Shown here in pieces: positions 34,756-44,685 of a stretch of DNA of 64,000 bases. The stretch spans positions 620,001 to 684,000 of the forward strand of contig CAWEKD010000007.1 of assembly GCA_963809545.1 (NCBI GenBank), written 5' to 3'. How positions within the stretch are numbered: the first letter of the stretch is position 1; each line of letters opens with the position of its first letter. A program made the translations under genes and the position numbers. Source of the DNA: Natronosporangium sp035305625. Lineage in GTDB: Bacteria > Actinomycetota > Actinomycetes > Mycobacteriales > Micromonosporaceae. The notes beneath the pieces were generated by a model. The model did not search any database and was not told where the DNA came from. It saw only the letters and a program-made list of their open reading frames with translations.

Positions 34756-37024
34756 CTAGTTGCCAGCGCTGTCCACATGGGCAAACTCGGACCCCGCGGT
34801 ACGGCGCGCACCATTCAGTGGCGCGGGTAGCCCCGGGGTCACACCGTTGGCAGACCAGGCCGCCTTTTGCTGCGGGGTGCCAAACAGGTCCTGGTAAACA
34901 CCCCCCTCCGTGACGAGCTCGTCGTGCCGGCCGGTGGCGACCAGACGGCCCTGGTCCAGCACGAGGATCTGGTCGGCATTGCGGATGGCGTTCAGTCGAT
35001 GCGAAATCACAATCCGGGTGATCCGCAGCTTCGACAGCGCCTCATCCACCTGCCGCTCGGTCTTCGGATCGAGGTGGCTCGTCGCCTCGTCCAGCACCAG
35101 CAACCGGGGCCGATGCAACAGCGCCCGGGCCAGGACCACGCGCTGTCGTTGGCCGGCCGACAACGCTGCGCCTGCCTCGCCGACATTCGTCTGATAGCGC
35201 ATCGGTAGCGCCATCACATCGGCGTGTAGGCCGGCGATTCGAGCGGCCTCGACCACGTCGTCGTCGGTCAGGTCGGTGCGGCCGAGGGTGAGGTTGTCCC
35301 GGATGGTGCCGTTGAACAGCGTGAGCTGTTGCAGCACCACCCCGCACTGTTGACGGAACGCCACCTGGTCAAGCTCATCGACCGGGACACCGTTGTGGCG
35401 GATCGTGCCCTGCTCCAGCGGCAACAGACCGAGCATGAGCAGGGCCAAGGTGCTCTTCCCAGAGCCGGTGCGCCCGACGATCCCGAGCTTGCTCCCCGGC
35501 GCCACCGTAAACGAGATGTCGGAGAGCACCGCGGGGCCGTTGGGGTGGTAGCGGAAGGTCACCCCCTCCACCTCCACCGCGGCCGGCTCATCCGACGGAA
35601 GCACCACAGTGCCGGAGCGCTCCGGTGGGGAGTCGAATACGTCGTAGATTCGCTCCAGCTGGGCTCGCAGCACCGCGAAGAACTGAATCGTCCCCACTAG
35701 ACTCTGCAGCGGCGCCAGCATGGCCAGGCCCAGGGTGTTGGCGGCCAACATGGTGCCCAGCGTTAGGTCACCCCGCAGGACCAGCGAGAGGCCGAACCAC
35801 AGCAGGGCGAGTGGCGCCAGAGTGCGCAGGGCGCCCTCCATCGCCTCCACCCACGCGTTGACCTTCCCCGAGGCGCACCATCGACTGCTGGAACGGTCTC
35901 GAACAGCCCGCGCCACCGCGTGTTGGTATGCTCCTCGATGCCGTTCGCCTTCACCGGCGTCATCGCCTCGAGGGCTTCGACCAGGAAGCTGTGCTCCTCC
36001 GCCTTGGCCTGCACCTCCCGGCGCGCCAGCATCCGGAGCCGTTGATAGGAGAGGATCATCACCAGGAGCTGGGCGCCAGCGAGGAGGAACACCACCGGCA
36101 AGTACTGCGGTGCCCACAGCAGCAGCGCCACGGCATAGCCGGACAGCAGTACTCCGTCCAGCAGCAGGGTGAGCGCCTGTTGGGTGAGTTGTTCCCGGGT
36201 ACCGGAGACGCTGTTCAGGCGCATCAGCAGATCACCACGGGACCGCTGCAGAAAGTACGGCAACGGCAAGCGAAGCAGGTGACTGACGAAGCGTCTGGTG
36301 AGGAGTCGGTCGGCGCGTACCCGCACCGCCAGCAGCAGCCGGGTGCGTGCCAGCGTCAACAGCCCGTACAGCAACGCGGTTCCGGCCACCGCGCCGCGAG
36401 TAGTCCGAGCAGATCCTCGCGTCCATATGGGACCATGCGGTCGACCGCGAACTGGGTCACCGTCGGCAGCGCCAGCCGACCCTTGCAGCAGCATCGCCCC
36501 GAGCAGGACGCCAGCGAGCAGTCGGCGGCTGCCCTGGGTCAGGACGAACTCGCGCAGGTAACGCCGGACCATGGAGTCGCGCCACCTGGCCCGCCGTGGT
36601 TGGAAGTCGGGGCCTGGGGTCAGTCGGACCATGACGCCGCGATACCGCTCGCGGAACTCCTCCCGGTGACAGTCCCGCCGGCGCCGGGTTTGACGATCCG
36701 GACCAGTTGCCGACCGATCCGCTCCACCACCACAAAGTGGCCACCGGCGACGAAGGCGATGACCGGCCCTGCCAGCGGCTGGGCGTACGGGTCGGGACAG
36801 TGCACCGCCTCGGCCACCATCCCCAGCGCCGATGCGGCCTGAGCGATCTGGCGGGCAGACACCCCGTCCCGGCCCACTCCCAGAATCTCGCGGCACTCCG
36901 ACACCGCGGTGGTACGCCCGTAGTAACTGGCCACCATGGCCAGACACGCGGCCCCACACTCGGTCACGGTCAACTGGTGCCGCAACGGCACGGTCCGGCG
37001 GCGTGGACGGCGGCGCGTGCTCAC
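34756..37024 (-). pseudogene. lanT: LanT: C39 peptidase-ABC exporter, several frameshifts
   Basis: Repaired length about 750 aa. N-terminal C39 peptidase with Cys in VTECGAACLAMVASYYGRTT and His in GGHFVVVERIG; the third position, normally Asp, reads Lys (LVRIVKPGAGG). Membrane part in shifted pieces (VTQFAVDRMVPYGRED; LLYGLLTLARTRLLLAVRVR; PYFLQRSRGDLLMRLNSVSG). ATPase with Walker A GRTGSGKST, signature LSAGQRQR and Walker B LLVLDEATSHLD, intact from about 35860 to the stop. Probable GTG start at 37024, overlapping the LanM stop. It should export the precursors and remove leaders. Frame breaks near 36660, 36480, 36400 and 35870. Confidence 0.85.
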
Positions 37025-40000
37025 CGCGACCACCTTCCCGGAGCGGCAGCAGCAGCACCGACGCGACCGCTCCGGCGCGGCGAGGCGGAGCAGCCCGTGG
37101 CCGATGCCGGCGAGGACGGACATCAGGCCAGGGGTGGCGACGCCCCCCGGCGTGCCGCAGGCCGGGCCGAAGCGTGCGAGGCCATCCAGCGCCGCGGTGG
37201 CCCACTCCGCCCACACCGGTACCAGATCGCGACGGCCTGCGGCCACCGCCGTGGTGAGCAGCTCCAGGTTGCCGAGCTGACCATGGCACAGGCTGTGGTT
37301 GGCCCTGCGGACCGCGGGCGAGCATGGCGCGCACCGCCAGGTCCAGGTCGGCGGCGATGTCCGGGTCGTCAAGATGCCGCAGATCGGCCCGGGGACAAGC
37401 CGATGCCGGGGGAGCCGTGGCACCAGGCGTGCAGACCCGACCCGTCGGCCGACGGGGTCCGACCAGCATACCGGTAATCCGGCATTCGGCGTCTCGCGGT
37501 ACAGGGTCGCTCGTACGCGAAGGCAGCAGCCGATCTCCGGGCGCTGGTCACGTCGCGCGCGTACGCAGCAGCGCCACCTGCCTGCGCCGTGCCAGAACCA
37601 GTCAGCGTTGCGACGCCCATGTCGTCACCAGGCACGCGTGCTCCTGCGCTGCGCGGCCTGCGCAGGTGGTGGGCGCCGCCCGGTGAAGCGGCGAGCGGTG
37701 GGCAGCCGTTGTCTCATAAATCGCCAACTCGATGGCGATGCCGCCGCGCACGCCGATCAGGTCGTAGGTGGTGTCGTCGCCACCGTCGGCGTAATCGCGG
37801 TCAGGATCGTCTCCAGCGGCGCCAGCAGCGCCGGGTCGTCCAGGTTGGTGGCCACGTGCACCAGCGCGTAGGCGGTGCCGGCCAGACCGTTGAACGCGCC
37901 GCCAGAAAGCTCCCAGGGCGACGGCGGGCAGCTCGTCGTCAGTACCGCAAGGGGATGACCGCGTTGCGCGCCAGCTCGGCGTACCGCTGTTCACCGAGTA
38001 ATCCGAGCGTAGCTGGCTGAGAAATAGGGCGACCCGGCGTATCCGCTGTAGAGGTCATGATTGATCTGCTGGACCTGCCGCCGGGTTCTTCGATGAAGGT
38101 CATCCCTAGCCAGCCGACCGGTCACCGTTACGGAAGGCGCTGTCGGCGATCCGGTCGCCGATCGCCCGCGCCGCCTCCAACGCCCGTTGTCGGTCGAGAC
38201 CTCCGCCGGGGCACCGTAGGTGGCCGCGGGGCCATAGGCGCGGTCGACCGCCGGCAGGACCAGGCCGCGTCGATGCACGCCTGGTCGCGAACGACGCCTC
38301 GATGATCCTTCCTGGGTCGCCTGATCCTTCGGGGATAGTTGGTCGAGCTTCTCGCGCACATCCGCCGACCCGGTGCCGGTGAGCATGTCCGGCAGCCGTT
38401 CGCCGGCGCTCGTCGGCACACTGCGCGGCTCTCCGGGCAGACGGTGAAGATCGGCGCTGGTTCTGCCACAGGTCCGCCTGCTCCGTGGGCCCAGCCGCTC
38501 CCGCACTGGGTCCTGATAGGAGATGGCCCGCGGCAGATCCAGGACGCGGTCGCGGCAGAGTGTCCGCATCACATCCGGGTGGGTCGACTCCTGGAGCAGC
38601 CGGCGTAGACCTGGGTGGCGCGGCCACCAGCCGCAGCTACGGTACCGCGGAAGTGGGGCAGGATCGCCGCGGCGAAGATCCTCGCGCCGCCGCCGCATCG
38701 TCTCGTAGGCCGCGCGGAACCGTCGGCGAGTTCGGCCGCGTCTGAGCCGGATCGAGCCTCTCCTCGGTCAACCGCGGGACGGTTCTTGCTGCCGGGGAAG
38801 GCCGGGTTGCGAGCGGACGAGCCGCATCTCGTCGGTGCCCGCAGCCGTCCCAGCCGGCCGCTGTGAACGGCATGAGCACTCCGGCATCACCACCACCCGC
38901 CCATGTCCAGCACGGTGCCGTTCTCACCGAACCCAGGCTGGGGAGGGAGGCCGAGCTCGGCTGAGCGAGACGTCCAGCGCCGCCGCGGGAGCGGGTCGCC
39001 CGCCGAGTAGCTCGGAGCCGCCCATCGGCGACCGGGGGTGGAACAGCGCCTCCAGGTCCACCAGCACCGGCTGGTCCCCACTGAGCGATCGGATGCCGAA
39101 GTGGAAGATCGACTGCCGTTGAGCGTGTAGAGCAGCCGAGCGGAGCCCTGGCGGTAGTGATAGCGGCGCACCTGCGACCGGTCCTGGCGGGCAGGTGCTC
39201 GGCGGAGCTCGACCCAGCCGTACCCGTCCTGCTCCAGCACTGTCAGCCGACGCAAGTCCAGGCCGGGCATCTGGGTTTGAGCCACGCCACCGCTGCATTG
39301 AAGTTGCCGTGGGCGGCCTGCGAGCGGAGCTTGTAGACGGATGCGCCGCCCGTCAGCGAACCGCAGCAGCGCCACCGCCCGGCCCGCTGGTGGGTGTCGC
39401 CCTGGCCACCGGCCACCTCCGCCGCCGGCCCCGGGTCCACCCCATCGGACAGCTCCGCCACCATGGCCGCCCGGTCGGTGGAGAGCCGGCGGAGCAGCTC
39501 TCGCCGACTCTCCAGGGCTAGCCGACGGTCTGGGCCAACACTCGAGCCAGCACTGGGTACTCGTCGAGCAGTGCCGCGACTCAGCCCGCCGGCTGAAGTG
39601 CTCCACGAAAGGACCAGAGCGCGGGCGGGGGTGTAGCCGACGCACCGGTTGGTGCCGCAGCACGTTGAGCTCCAGTACCAGGGTCCGGCTGGCCTGGGAG
39701 ACGAGCGTGGCAGACGAGCGGAGGTGAAGATGGCTGGACTGGTGCAGGTCGCGATAGGCGTCATGCCCCTCGGCGTGGGCGGTGTCCTTCAGCTGCCGGT
39801 AGGAATACCGGACGAACAGGGTGAGCCGCGTCGCCAGTCCTAACCGCCGCGCCTGGTCCTGCGGCCCGTCGGGCACCGGCACCGGGCTGGCCTCCGGCAT
39901 CTGGGCGAGCACCGCTTCGGTCAGCTCCGCCCACCAGGGAGGGGAGCCCGCCCGGGCGGCCAGCGCCGCAGGCTCCTCGGACAGTAGGGCCAGCGATTCG

Positions 40001-40251
40001 TCCTCGGTCAGTCCGACGGCCGCCGCCGGCGCGCGAACTGACCCGTCTCGGCCAGTCGATACTCCTTCTTCCACCGCTCCAGCCGGCGCTGTGCCCGCTC
40101 AGTTGGGGCGGGAGCGCGCGGCCGGCTGGGCAGAGCGGCCCGCTCGGCGAGCGTCGACCGCCCGGGCCCGCCAGCCGTCAGGCAGGTGTCGTCTGTCTGA
40201 CGGAATTGACGCCCGTTGGGGGAGCAGGGGCGGGGCGAGGACCTCGGTCAC
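37021..40251 (-). pseudogene. lanM: LanM: class II lanthipeptide synthetase, many frameshifts
   Basis: Repaired length about 1,075 aa, usual for LanM. Probable GTG start at 40251 with GGGAG upstream. Recognisable pieces in order: AVGLTEDESLALLSEEPAAL; LVLELNVLRHQPV; GNFNAAVAWLKPRCP; GDQPVLVDLEALFHPRSPMG (the dehydratase active-site neighbourhood); QLSPKDQATQE; and the LanC-like cyclase zinc motifs AWCHGSPGIGLS (about 37410) and SLCHGQLGNLELL (about 37290). At least eight frame changes. The stop is inferred as a TGA overlapping the LanT GTG. It dehydrates and cyclises the two precursors. Confidence 0.82.
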
Positions 40252-40939
40252 GGCATCTCCCTCGTTCGACGCAGCTCGTCGCCAGACGCCGGCCCAGTGG
40301 CCTGTACCTGCGTCCGCGTGCTTATGGAGATCAGGGTTCGCCCCGCACGTTGTGCTTTGGTCAGCAGCGACCTGGTGGCGGAGGTTGTGGAAAGGTTGTA
40401 GCGGCACACGCTTCGCGCGAAGGACGGTGACTGCCTATGGCCGCGATGTGATGGCCGCGTGCGGCGTTGCGGCACCGACGCACCGGCGCGGTGTGTATGG
40501 GCTAGCTGATCGCCCCATCCGTGACCGCCGCTGACGTCGGCACCGCCAGGTGATTGACGCCGCAACGTGATCGGGTGAGGCAGGACGGCGCGGTTCACGG
40601 TCGGCGCCTGTCCAGGCTGGAGCGAAGAACGACGCGCCCCAGGCTCCGCTGCCTGGCCGGAACGGGCAGACGGCGGCGCGTCGCGACTAAGGCCACCGAG
40701 CTCCTCGAGTTCCGCAGCTCAGGGCGTTGACAGCGGAGAAGGCAGGTGGGCCGTGACCGTGCCCCAGAACCGGGTGCTCCCTGATAGGTGCCCGTCTCCT
40801 CCGCGGGAAGAGCCGCGGTCGGGGTCGCGCTATCCGCTCTGACGGTGACGGCGAGCGGCCCTTGCCGACCGCACACCCGCCACAAACTGTCACCCATCAA
40901 TGTCCGATCTGCATCTTTGCAGGTCAGACGACTATCTGG
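40252..40939. other. Gene-poor region between lanM and tRNA-Pro
   Basis: Nearly 690 bases. Open frames such as 40595-40900 (minus) have no recognisable domain, ribosome site or codon signal and are probably spurious. The stretch should hold the promoter of the lan operon, but no consensus boxes are clear. Confidence 0.4.
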
Positions 40940-41013
40940 TCGGGGTGGCGGGATTTGAACCCACGGCCCCTCGCTCCCAAAGCGAGTGCGCTACCAAACT
41001 GCGCCACACCCCG
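40940..41013 (-). tRNA. tRNA-Pro (TGG anticodon)
   Basis: Reading the minus strand: acceptor CGGGGTG pairs with CACCCCG, D-arm GCGCAGTTTGGTAGCGC, anticodon stem CTCGC/GCGAG with loop TTTGGGA (anticodon TGG), T-arm GTGGGTTCAAATCCCGC. CCA is not encoded. Confidence 0.97.
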
Positions 41014-41054
41014 GTGTCTGCGCTGAAGTGTACTTGTACCCTAGAAGGCGACGC

Positions 41055-41125
41055 GCGGGTGTAGCTCAATGGTAGAGCCCCAGCCTTCCAAGCTGGTGGT
41101 GCGGGTTCGATTCCCGTCACCCGCT
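41055..41125 (+). tRNA. tRNA-Gly (TCC anticodon)
   Basis: Acceptor GCGGGTG pairs with CACCCGC; D-arm TAGCTCAATGGTAGAGC; anticodon stem CCAGC/GCTGG with loop CTTCCAA (anticodon TCC); T-arm GCGGGTTCGATTCCCGT. CCA is not encoded. Divergent from tRNA-Pro, with 41 bases between them holding both promoters. Confidence 0.97.
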
Positions 41126-41129
41126 CCGT

Positions 41130-41164
41130 AACGCCCAGGTCGCGCCCCGCGCGACCTGGGCGTT
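41130..41164 (+). terminator. Terminator of tRNA-Gly
   Basis: AACGCCCAGGTCGCG and CGCGACCTGGGCGTT form a perfect 15-pair stem with a five-base loop, starting five bases after the tRNA and followed by TCTCGT. Confidence 0.88.
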
Positions 41165-41326
41165 CTCGTACCGGCCACCGCTTCCGGCGATCCGCCGCGG
41201 CGCCGCCCGGGGCGAGCGCCCAGCCGTGCCCCGCCCGATCGCCCCTATTTCCCGGAACCGCCCCGGGGTGAGGGGGCAGCGCCCTAGGCTCGATCACATC
41301 AGCCATCACCACGGGGGGAGAGCCAG

Positions 41327-41746
41327 ATGACCGCGTTGTCCCCGATCACCACGTTGCCGCTGCGGGACGCCCGGATGCTGACCGAGGCCGGCATGGCCGC
41401 GGCCGAGCGGATGGGGGTGCCGATGAACATCGCCGTCGTCGACGACGGGGCGCGCCTGATTCATTTCGTCCGCATGGACGGGGCCTGGCTCGGATCGGTC
41501 GACGTGGCGATCAAGAAGGCCACCACCGCGGTGCTGTTCCGGATGTCCACCGCGGCGCTCGGCGCGGAGACCCGCCCCGGCGGCTCGCTGTACGGGATCG
41601 AGGTGAGCAACGGCGGCCTGATCGCGTTCGGCGGCGGCATCCCGATCACCGACGGAGAAGGCCGGACCATCGGCGGAATCGGGGTGTCCGGCGGGACCGT
41701 GGATCAGGACGTGGCGGTCGCCGAGGCGTGCATAGCCGCCCTGTGA
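41327..41746 (+). CDS. GlcG/HbpS-family protein
   Basis: 139 aa. The whole protein is one GlcG/HbpS domain: ARMLTEAGMAAAERMGVPMN, then IAVVDDGARLIHFVRMDGAW, KKATTAVLFRMST and a glycine-rich GGLIAFGGGIPITDGEG stretch. Members bind haem, cobalamin or small ligands, or are encoded in glycolate/propanediol loci. No signal peptide here, so it is cytoplasmic. GGGGGGAGAG ribosome site. Exact role unknown. Confidence 0.9.
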   Translation: MTALSPITTLPLRDARMLTEAGMAAAERMGVPMNIAVVDDGARLIHFVRMDGAWLGSVDVAIKKATTAVLFRMSTAALGAETRPGGSLYGIEVSNGGLIAFGGGIPITDGEGRTIGGIGVSGGTVDQDVAVAEACIAAL

Positions 41747-41759
41747 CCGTCCGCCACCG

Positions 41760-42344
41760 TCACATCGGCCACAGGTCGACCAGCCACCGCCAGGCCTGGT
41801 CGGCCCACTCGTCCGCGCCGGTGACCCACTGCCACGTGTCGCGGATCCAGTAGGTCTGCTGCAGGAAGGTGACCCCGGCCAGGGTGAAGAATGTGCCCAC
41901 GGTCAGGTGGGAGGGCCAGGCGGTGTGGCGTTCCCGCCCGAGCGCGCGCTCGAACACCGCCCGACCCAGCAGTCGCGCCAGCACGAACAGCAGCAGACCG
42001 GTCGCCAGCACCACCCCTAGGCCCAGCAGCGGCCCGAGCACGTCACCGCCTCGCAGCGGGATCGCCCAGATCCCCCAGCAGATAACCAGTACGATCACGC
42101 CCGCCCAGGTCCACCCGGAACCTCGTCGGACATATCGCCAACGACGGCGGACCACCATCCCCGGCGGTGGGGTGAACGGCAGAACCGGTCGGGAGGCGCT
42201 CACCCGCTCCGGCGGGGCCGGCTCCACCACCGGCAGATCGGCGGTGTCGGTGAACCGGGGCCGACCCGGTTGCGGCACCGGTGCCACTCCCCGGAACACC
42301 GGATGTTCCTGACGCCGTGGGGACCGATCCGCCGATTCTGCCAT
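41760..42344 (-). CDS. Membrane protein of unknown function
   Basis: 194 aa from ATG 42344, preceded by GGTGGTGAG; five codons further upstream is another ATG. A proline-rich cytoplasmic N-terminal half ends in a basic stretch (VVRRRWRYVRRGSG), followed by three likely membrane helices (WAGVIVLVICWGIWAIPL; LLGLGVVLATGLLLFVLARL; LTVGTFFTLAGVTFLQ) and a tryptophan-rich tail (WQWVTGADEWADQAWRWLVD). No family recognised. Divergent from the VWA/substrate-binding pair. Confidence 0.7.
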   Translation of the reverse strand: MAESADRSPRRQEHPVFRGVAPVPQPGRPRFTDTADLPVVEPAPPERVSASRPVLPFTPPPGMVVRRRWRYVRRGSGWTWAGVIVLVICWGIWAIPLRGGDVLGPLLGLGVVLATGLLLFVLARLLGRAVFERALGRERHTAWPSHLTVGTFFTLAGVTFLQQTYWIRDTWQWVTGADEWADQAWRWLVDLWPM

Positions 42345-42552
42345 CTCACCACCCCCCAATATCGAGGTTAGCCAGTGCGAACCCCCTGGCAGCGACCGTG
42401 CTGTCGTCTCCCTGACCGGTCGGTGGCGGTGCGCCCGGAGACGTCATAGGGTGTGGGGGCACCTGGGTGAGACCACATAGCGGGACATGCCCCGGCGGAG
42501 CGGCCGCCCACGCCGGTCCCCCAGCTGACCGTGGATCCGGGAGGCCCGGTAG

Positions 42553-44685
42553 ATGAAGCCCGGCAATGACGCCTGGCAGAGGTCGCAGTCGTACCCTGCC
42601 GTCGACCGGGTGGTCGCGTTCCTGTTGGGGCAGGTCGGCACCGTCGCTCCGGTTCTCGCCATCGATCTCCCTAACCATCCGCTGGGCTGGTTCCTGCTGG
42701 TGGCCGGCGGGCTGGCCGCCGGTGCGGCGGCCGCGGGGCTGGTGCCGTGGCTGCGCACCCTCTACCAGAGCGGTCACGACAACGACCCGCAGGCTCCCGA
42801 TCCCGGGCCGCCCCGCCCCCGCCGCCGGCGGCGGCTGATGGTGTGGTCCACGGTCCTGACCAGTTCATTGGCGATCGGCGTGTGGGGCAGCCTGGTGCTG
42901 CCCGGGGCGATCGCGGCGGTCCGGATTCAGTTGGAAGGGTGCCCACGCCCGGTGGAACTACGGGTGCTCACCTCCCCGGGCAGCGTGGAAGCGGCCAGCA
43001 GTGTGGCTGACACGTACGAACGGTGGACCGCCGCCCGATTCCACGACTGCCCCACTGCCCGCCTGTACGTGTACCCGGTTCCGGCGCGAGAAATCCGCGA
43101 CGGGCTCCGCAACGGCTGGCCGGACGCGATGGTGGCGCGCTGGCCTCGCCCGGATGTGTGGCTGGCGGACTCGTCGGTCGAGGTGGACATGGTGCAGGGG
43201 TTCCAGACCGGGCTGGGTACCCAGTTCACCATCGCGGAACGGACGGTGGTCGCCGGCAGCCCGCTGGTGCTGGCGGTGCCGGCGGAGGCGGCGGAGGCGG
43301 CGGAGGAGCTGCCGCCCGAGCTGCGGACCAGCGCCACCTGGGGGGATCTGCTGTCAGTGGCTCAGGACCACCGCTGGCACGTGCTGCGCCCGGAGCCCAC
43401 CCTCCCCGGCGGACAGCTCGCCACCGCCGCGGTGTACGGCGCGAACGGTGGGGTGGTCACCTCCGCCACCGCCGCTCGCTGGGAGCGGCTGTTCGCCACC
43501 TCATTGGACGCCGGCGCGTACCCCGCCGACGATGAGGAAGCGCTGCTGTGCCGGTTCCGCTCCCAACCGGAGGCGGCCTCGCGCACTGTCCTCATGCTCA
43601 CCGAGCAGACGATGATCGGATACAACCAGGGCCGGGTCGGGGTGGGGAGCGCCTGCGCCCCTTCCACCGAAGCGGTGACACCGCCGGCGCCGAATCCGAC
43701 GCCGGATGCCTCTCCGAGCCCGGATACGTCCCCAGGCGCGAGTCAGGACCCGGACCAGGCCCGATCGGAGCGCGCGGCGGAGCGTAGCCCGGCGCTGCTG
43801 GCCTACTACCCCACCGATACGCTCCGGGCCGACTGGGTGTTCGTCCGATTTGACTGGCAGGACGGCACCGGGCCGGCGGAACCGGCCGCGGCGGAGTTCG
43901 GGGCCTGGCTGGCCAGCCCGGACGGGCAGCGCGCGCTGCTCGACGTGGGGCTACGGTCGGCGACCACCCTGACCGATCCCATCAGTGCCCGCTGGGGAGC
44001 GCTGCCTTCCGCGGGACCGGGCGGCCCGGCCGACCCGGAGCGGGTAGCGGAGGCGGACCGGTTGCGGCGACAGGTGGCCCGGCACGGGCGCCTGCTGGTG
44101 CTCCTGGACACCTCCGGTTCCATGAGTCAGTCCGCCACCGCCACGCACAGTCGGTTCGAGGTCGCCGCGGCGGCGGTGGTGGCGACCGCCGGCCAGGCGA
44201 TCACCGGGGACGCGTTCGGCCTCTGGACGTTCGCCGCGCCCGGCGACCAGACCGTCCTCACCGAACACCTACCGGTGGCGGCGGCGCCCGACCCCGCCAC
44301 GGTGGCGGCCCGGCGCGCCCAGGCGGACCGGGCGTTGGCGGAGGCCTCGCTGGCCGGCAACACCCCCCTTTATCAGGCGATCGCGGCCGGGATTGAGGAG
44401 GTGGGCCCGAGTGACGACGAGTGGACCACCGCCCTCATCGTGATCACCGATGGGGAGGACACCGGCGGCGGCCCCTCCCCCGCCGAGCTGGCGGCGCAGG
44501 TGCGGAACGGTGGCCCCCGCGTGTTCGTGGTGGCGGTAGGGGAAGCGACCTGCGCCGACCCGGACCTGTCTCAGATCATCACCGCCAGCGGCGGCGGCTG
44601 TGTCCACGCCGGATTCGACACCCTGGATCGGGCACTGGCGGGAGTGACCGAAGTGATCTGGGGAGGGGACCCGGATGACCACTGA
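42553..44685 (+). CDS. Membrane-anchored substrate-binding and VWA domain protein
   Basis: 710 aa. Two membrane helices near residues 38-70 and 95-120 anchor it; residues about 135-490 form a type 2 periplasmic-binding fold (VELRVLTSPGSVEAASSVAD; DVWLADSS; LRADWVFVRFDWQDGTGP). A VWA domain follows, with a MIDAS DxSxS in LLVLLDTSGSMSQSATATHS near 515-525 and ALIVITDGEDTGG later. An extracellular domain that binds a ligand and a metal-dependent adhesion partner is likely. The next gene overlaps it by 11 bases. No ABC permease or ATPase is present, so transport is doubtful. Confidence 0.8.
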   Translation: MKPGNDAWQRSQSYPAVDRVVAFLLGQVGTVAPVLAIDLPNHPLGWFLLVAGGLAAGAAAAGLVPWLRTLYQSGHDNDPQAPDPGPPRPRRRRRLMVWSTVLTSSLAIGVWGSLVLPGAIAAVRIQLEGCPRPVELRVLTSPGSVEAASSVADTYERWTAARFHDCPTARLYVYPVPAREIRDGLRNGWPDAMVARWPRPDVWLADSSVEVDMVQGFQTGLGTQFTIAERTVVAGSPLVLAVPAEAAEAAEELPPELRTSATWGDLLSVAQDHRWHVLRPEPTLPGGQLATAAVYGANGGVVTSATAARWERLFATSLDAGAYPADDEEALLCRFRSQPEAASRTVLMLTEQTMIGYNQGRVGVGSACAPSTEAVTPPAPNPTPDASPSPDTSPGASQDPDQARSERAAERSPALLAYYPTDTLRADWVFVRFDWQDGTGPAEPAAAEFGAWLASPDGQRALLDVGLRSATTLTDPISARWGALPSAGPGGPADPERVAEADRLRRQVARHGRLLVLLDTSGSMSQSATATHSRFEVAAAAVVATAGQAITGDAFGLWTFAAPGDQTVLTEHLPVAAAPDPATVAARRAQADRALAEASLAGNTPLYQAIAAGIEEVGPSDDEWTTALIVITDGEDTGGGPSPAELAAQVRNGGPRVFVVAVGEATCADPDLSQIITASGGGCVHAGFDTLDRALAGVTEVIWGGDPDDH

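Noticed and set aside
40595..40900. 101-codon minus-strand open frame before tRNA-Pro
   Set aside because: No domain, no ribosome site, and composition like the antisense shadows elsewhere; left as gene-poor DNA.
29469..40939. Mobile element carrying the lanthipeptide cluster
   Set aside because: No transposase, integrase or flanking direct repeats were found. The adjacent tRNA genes are intact and no tRNA fragment is repeated at the left edge, so an integrative-element boundary is not supported.
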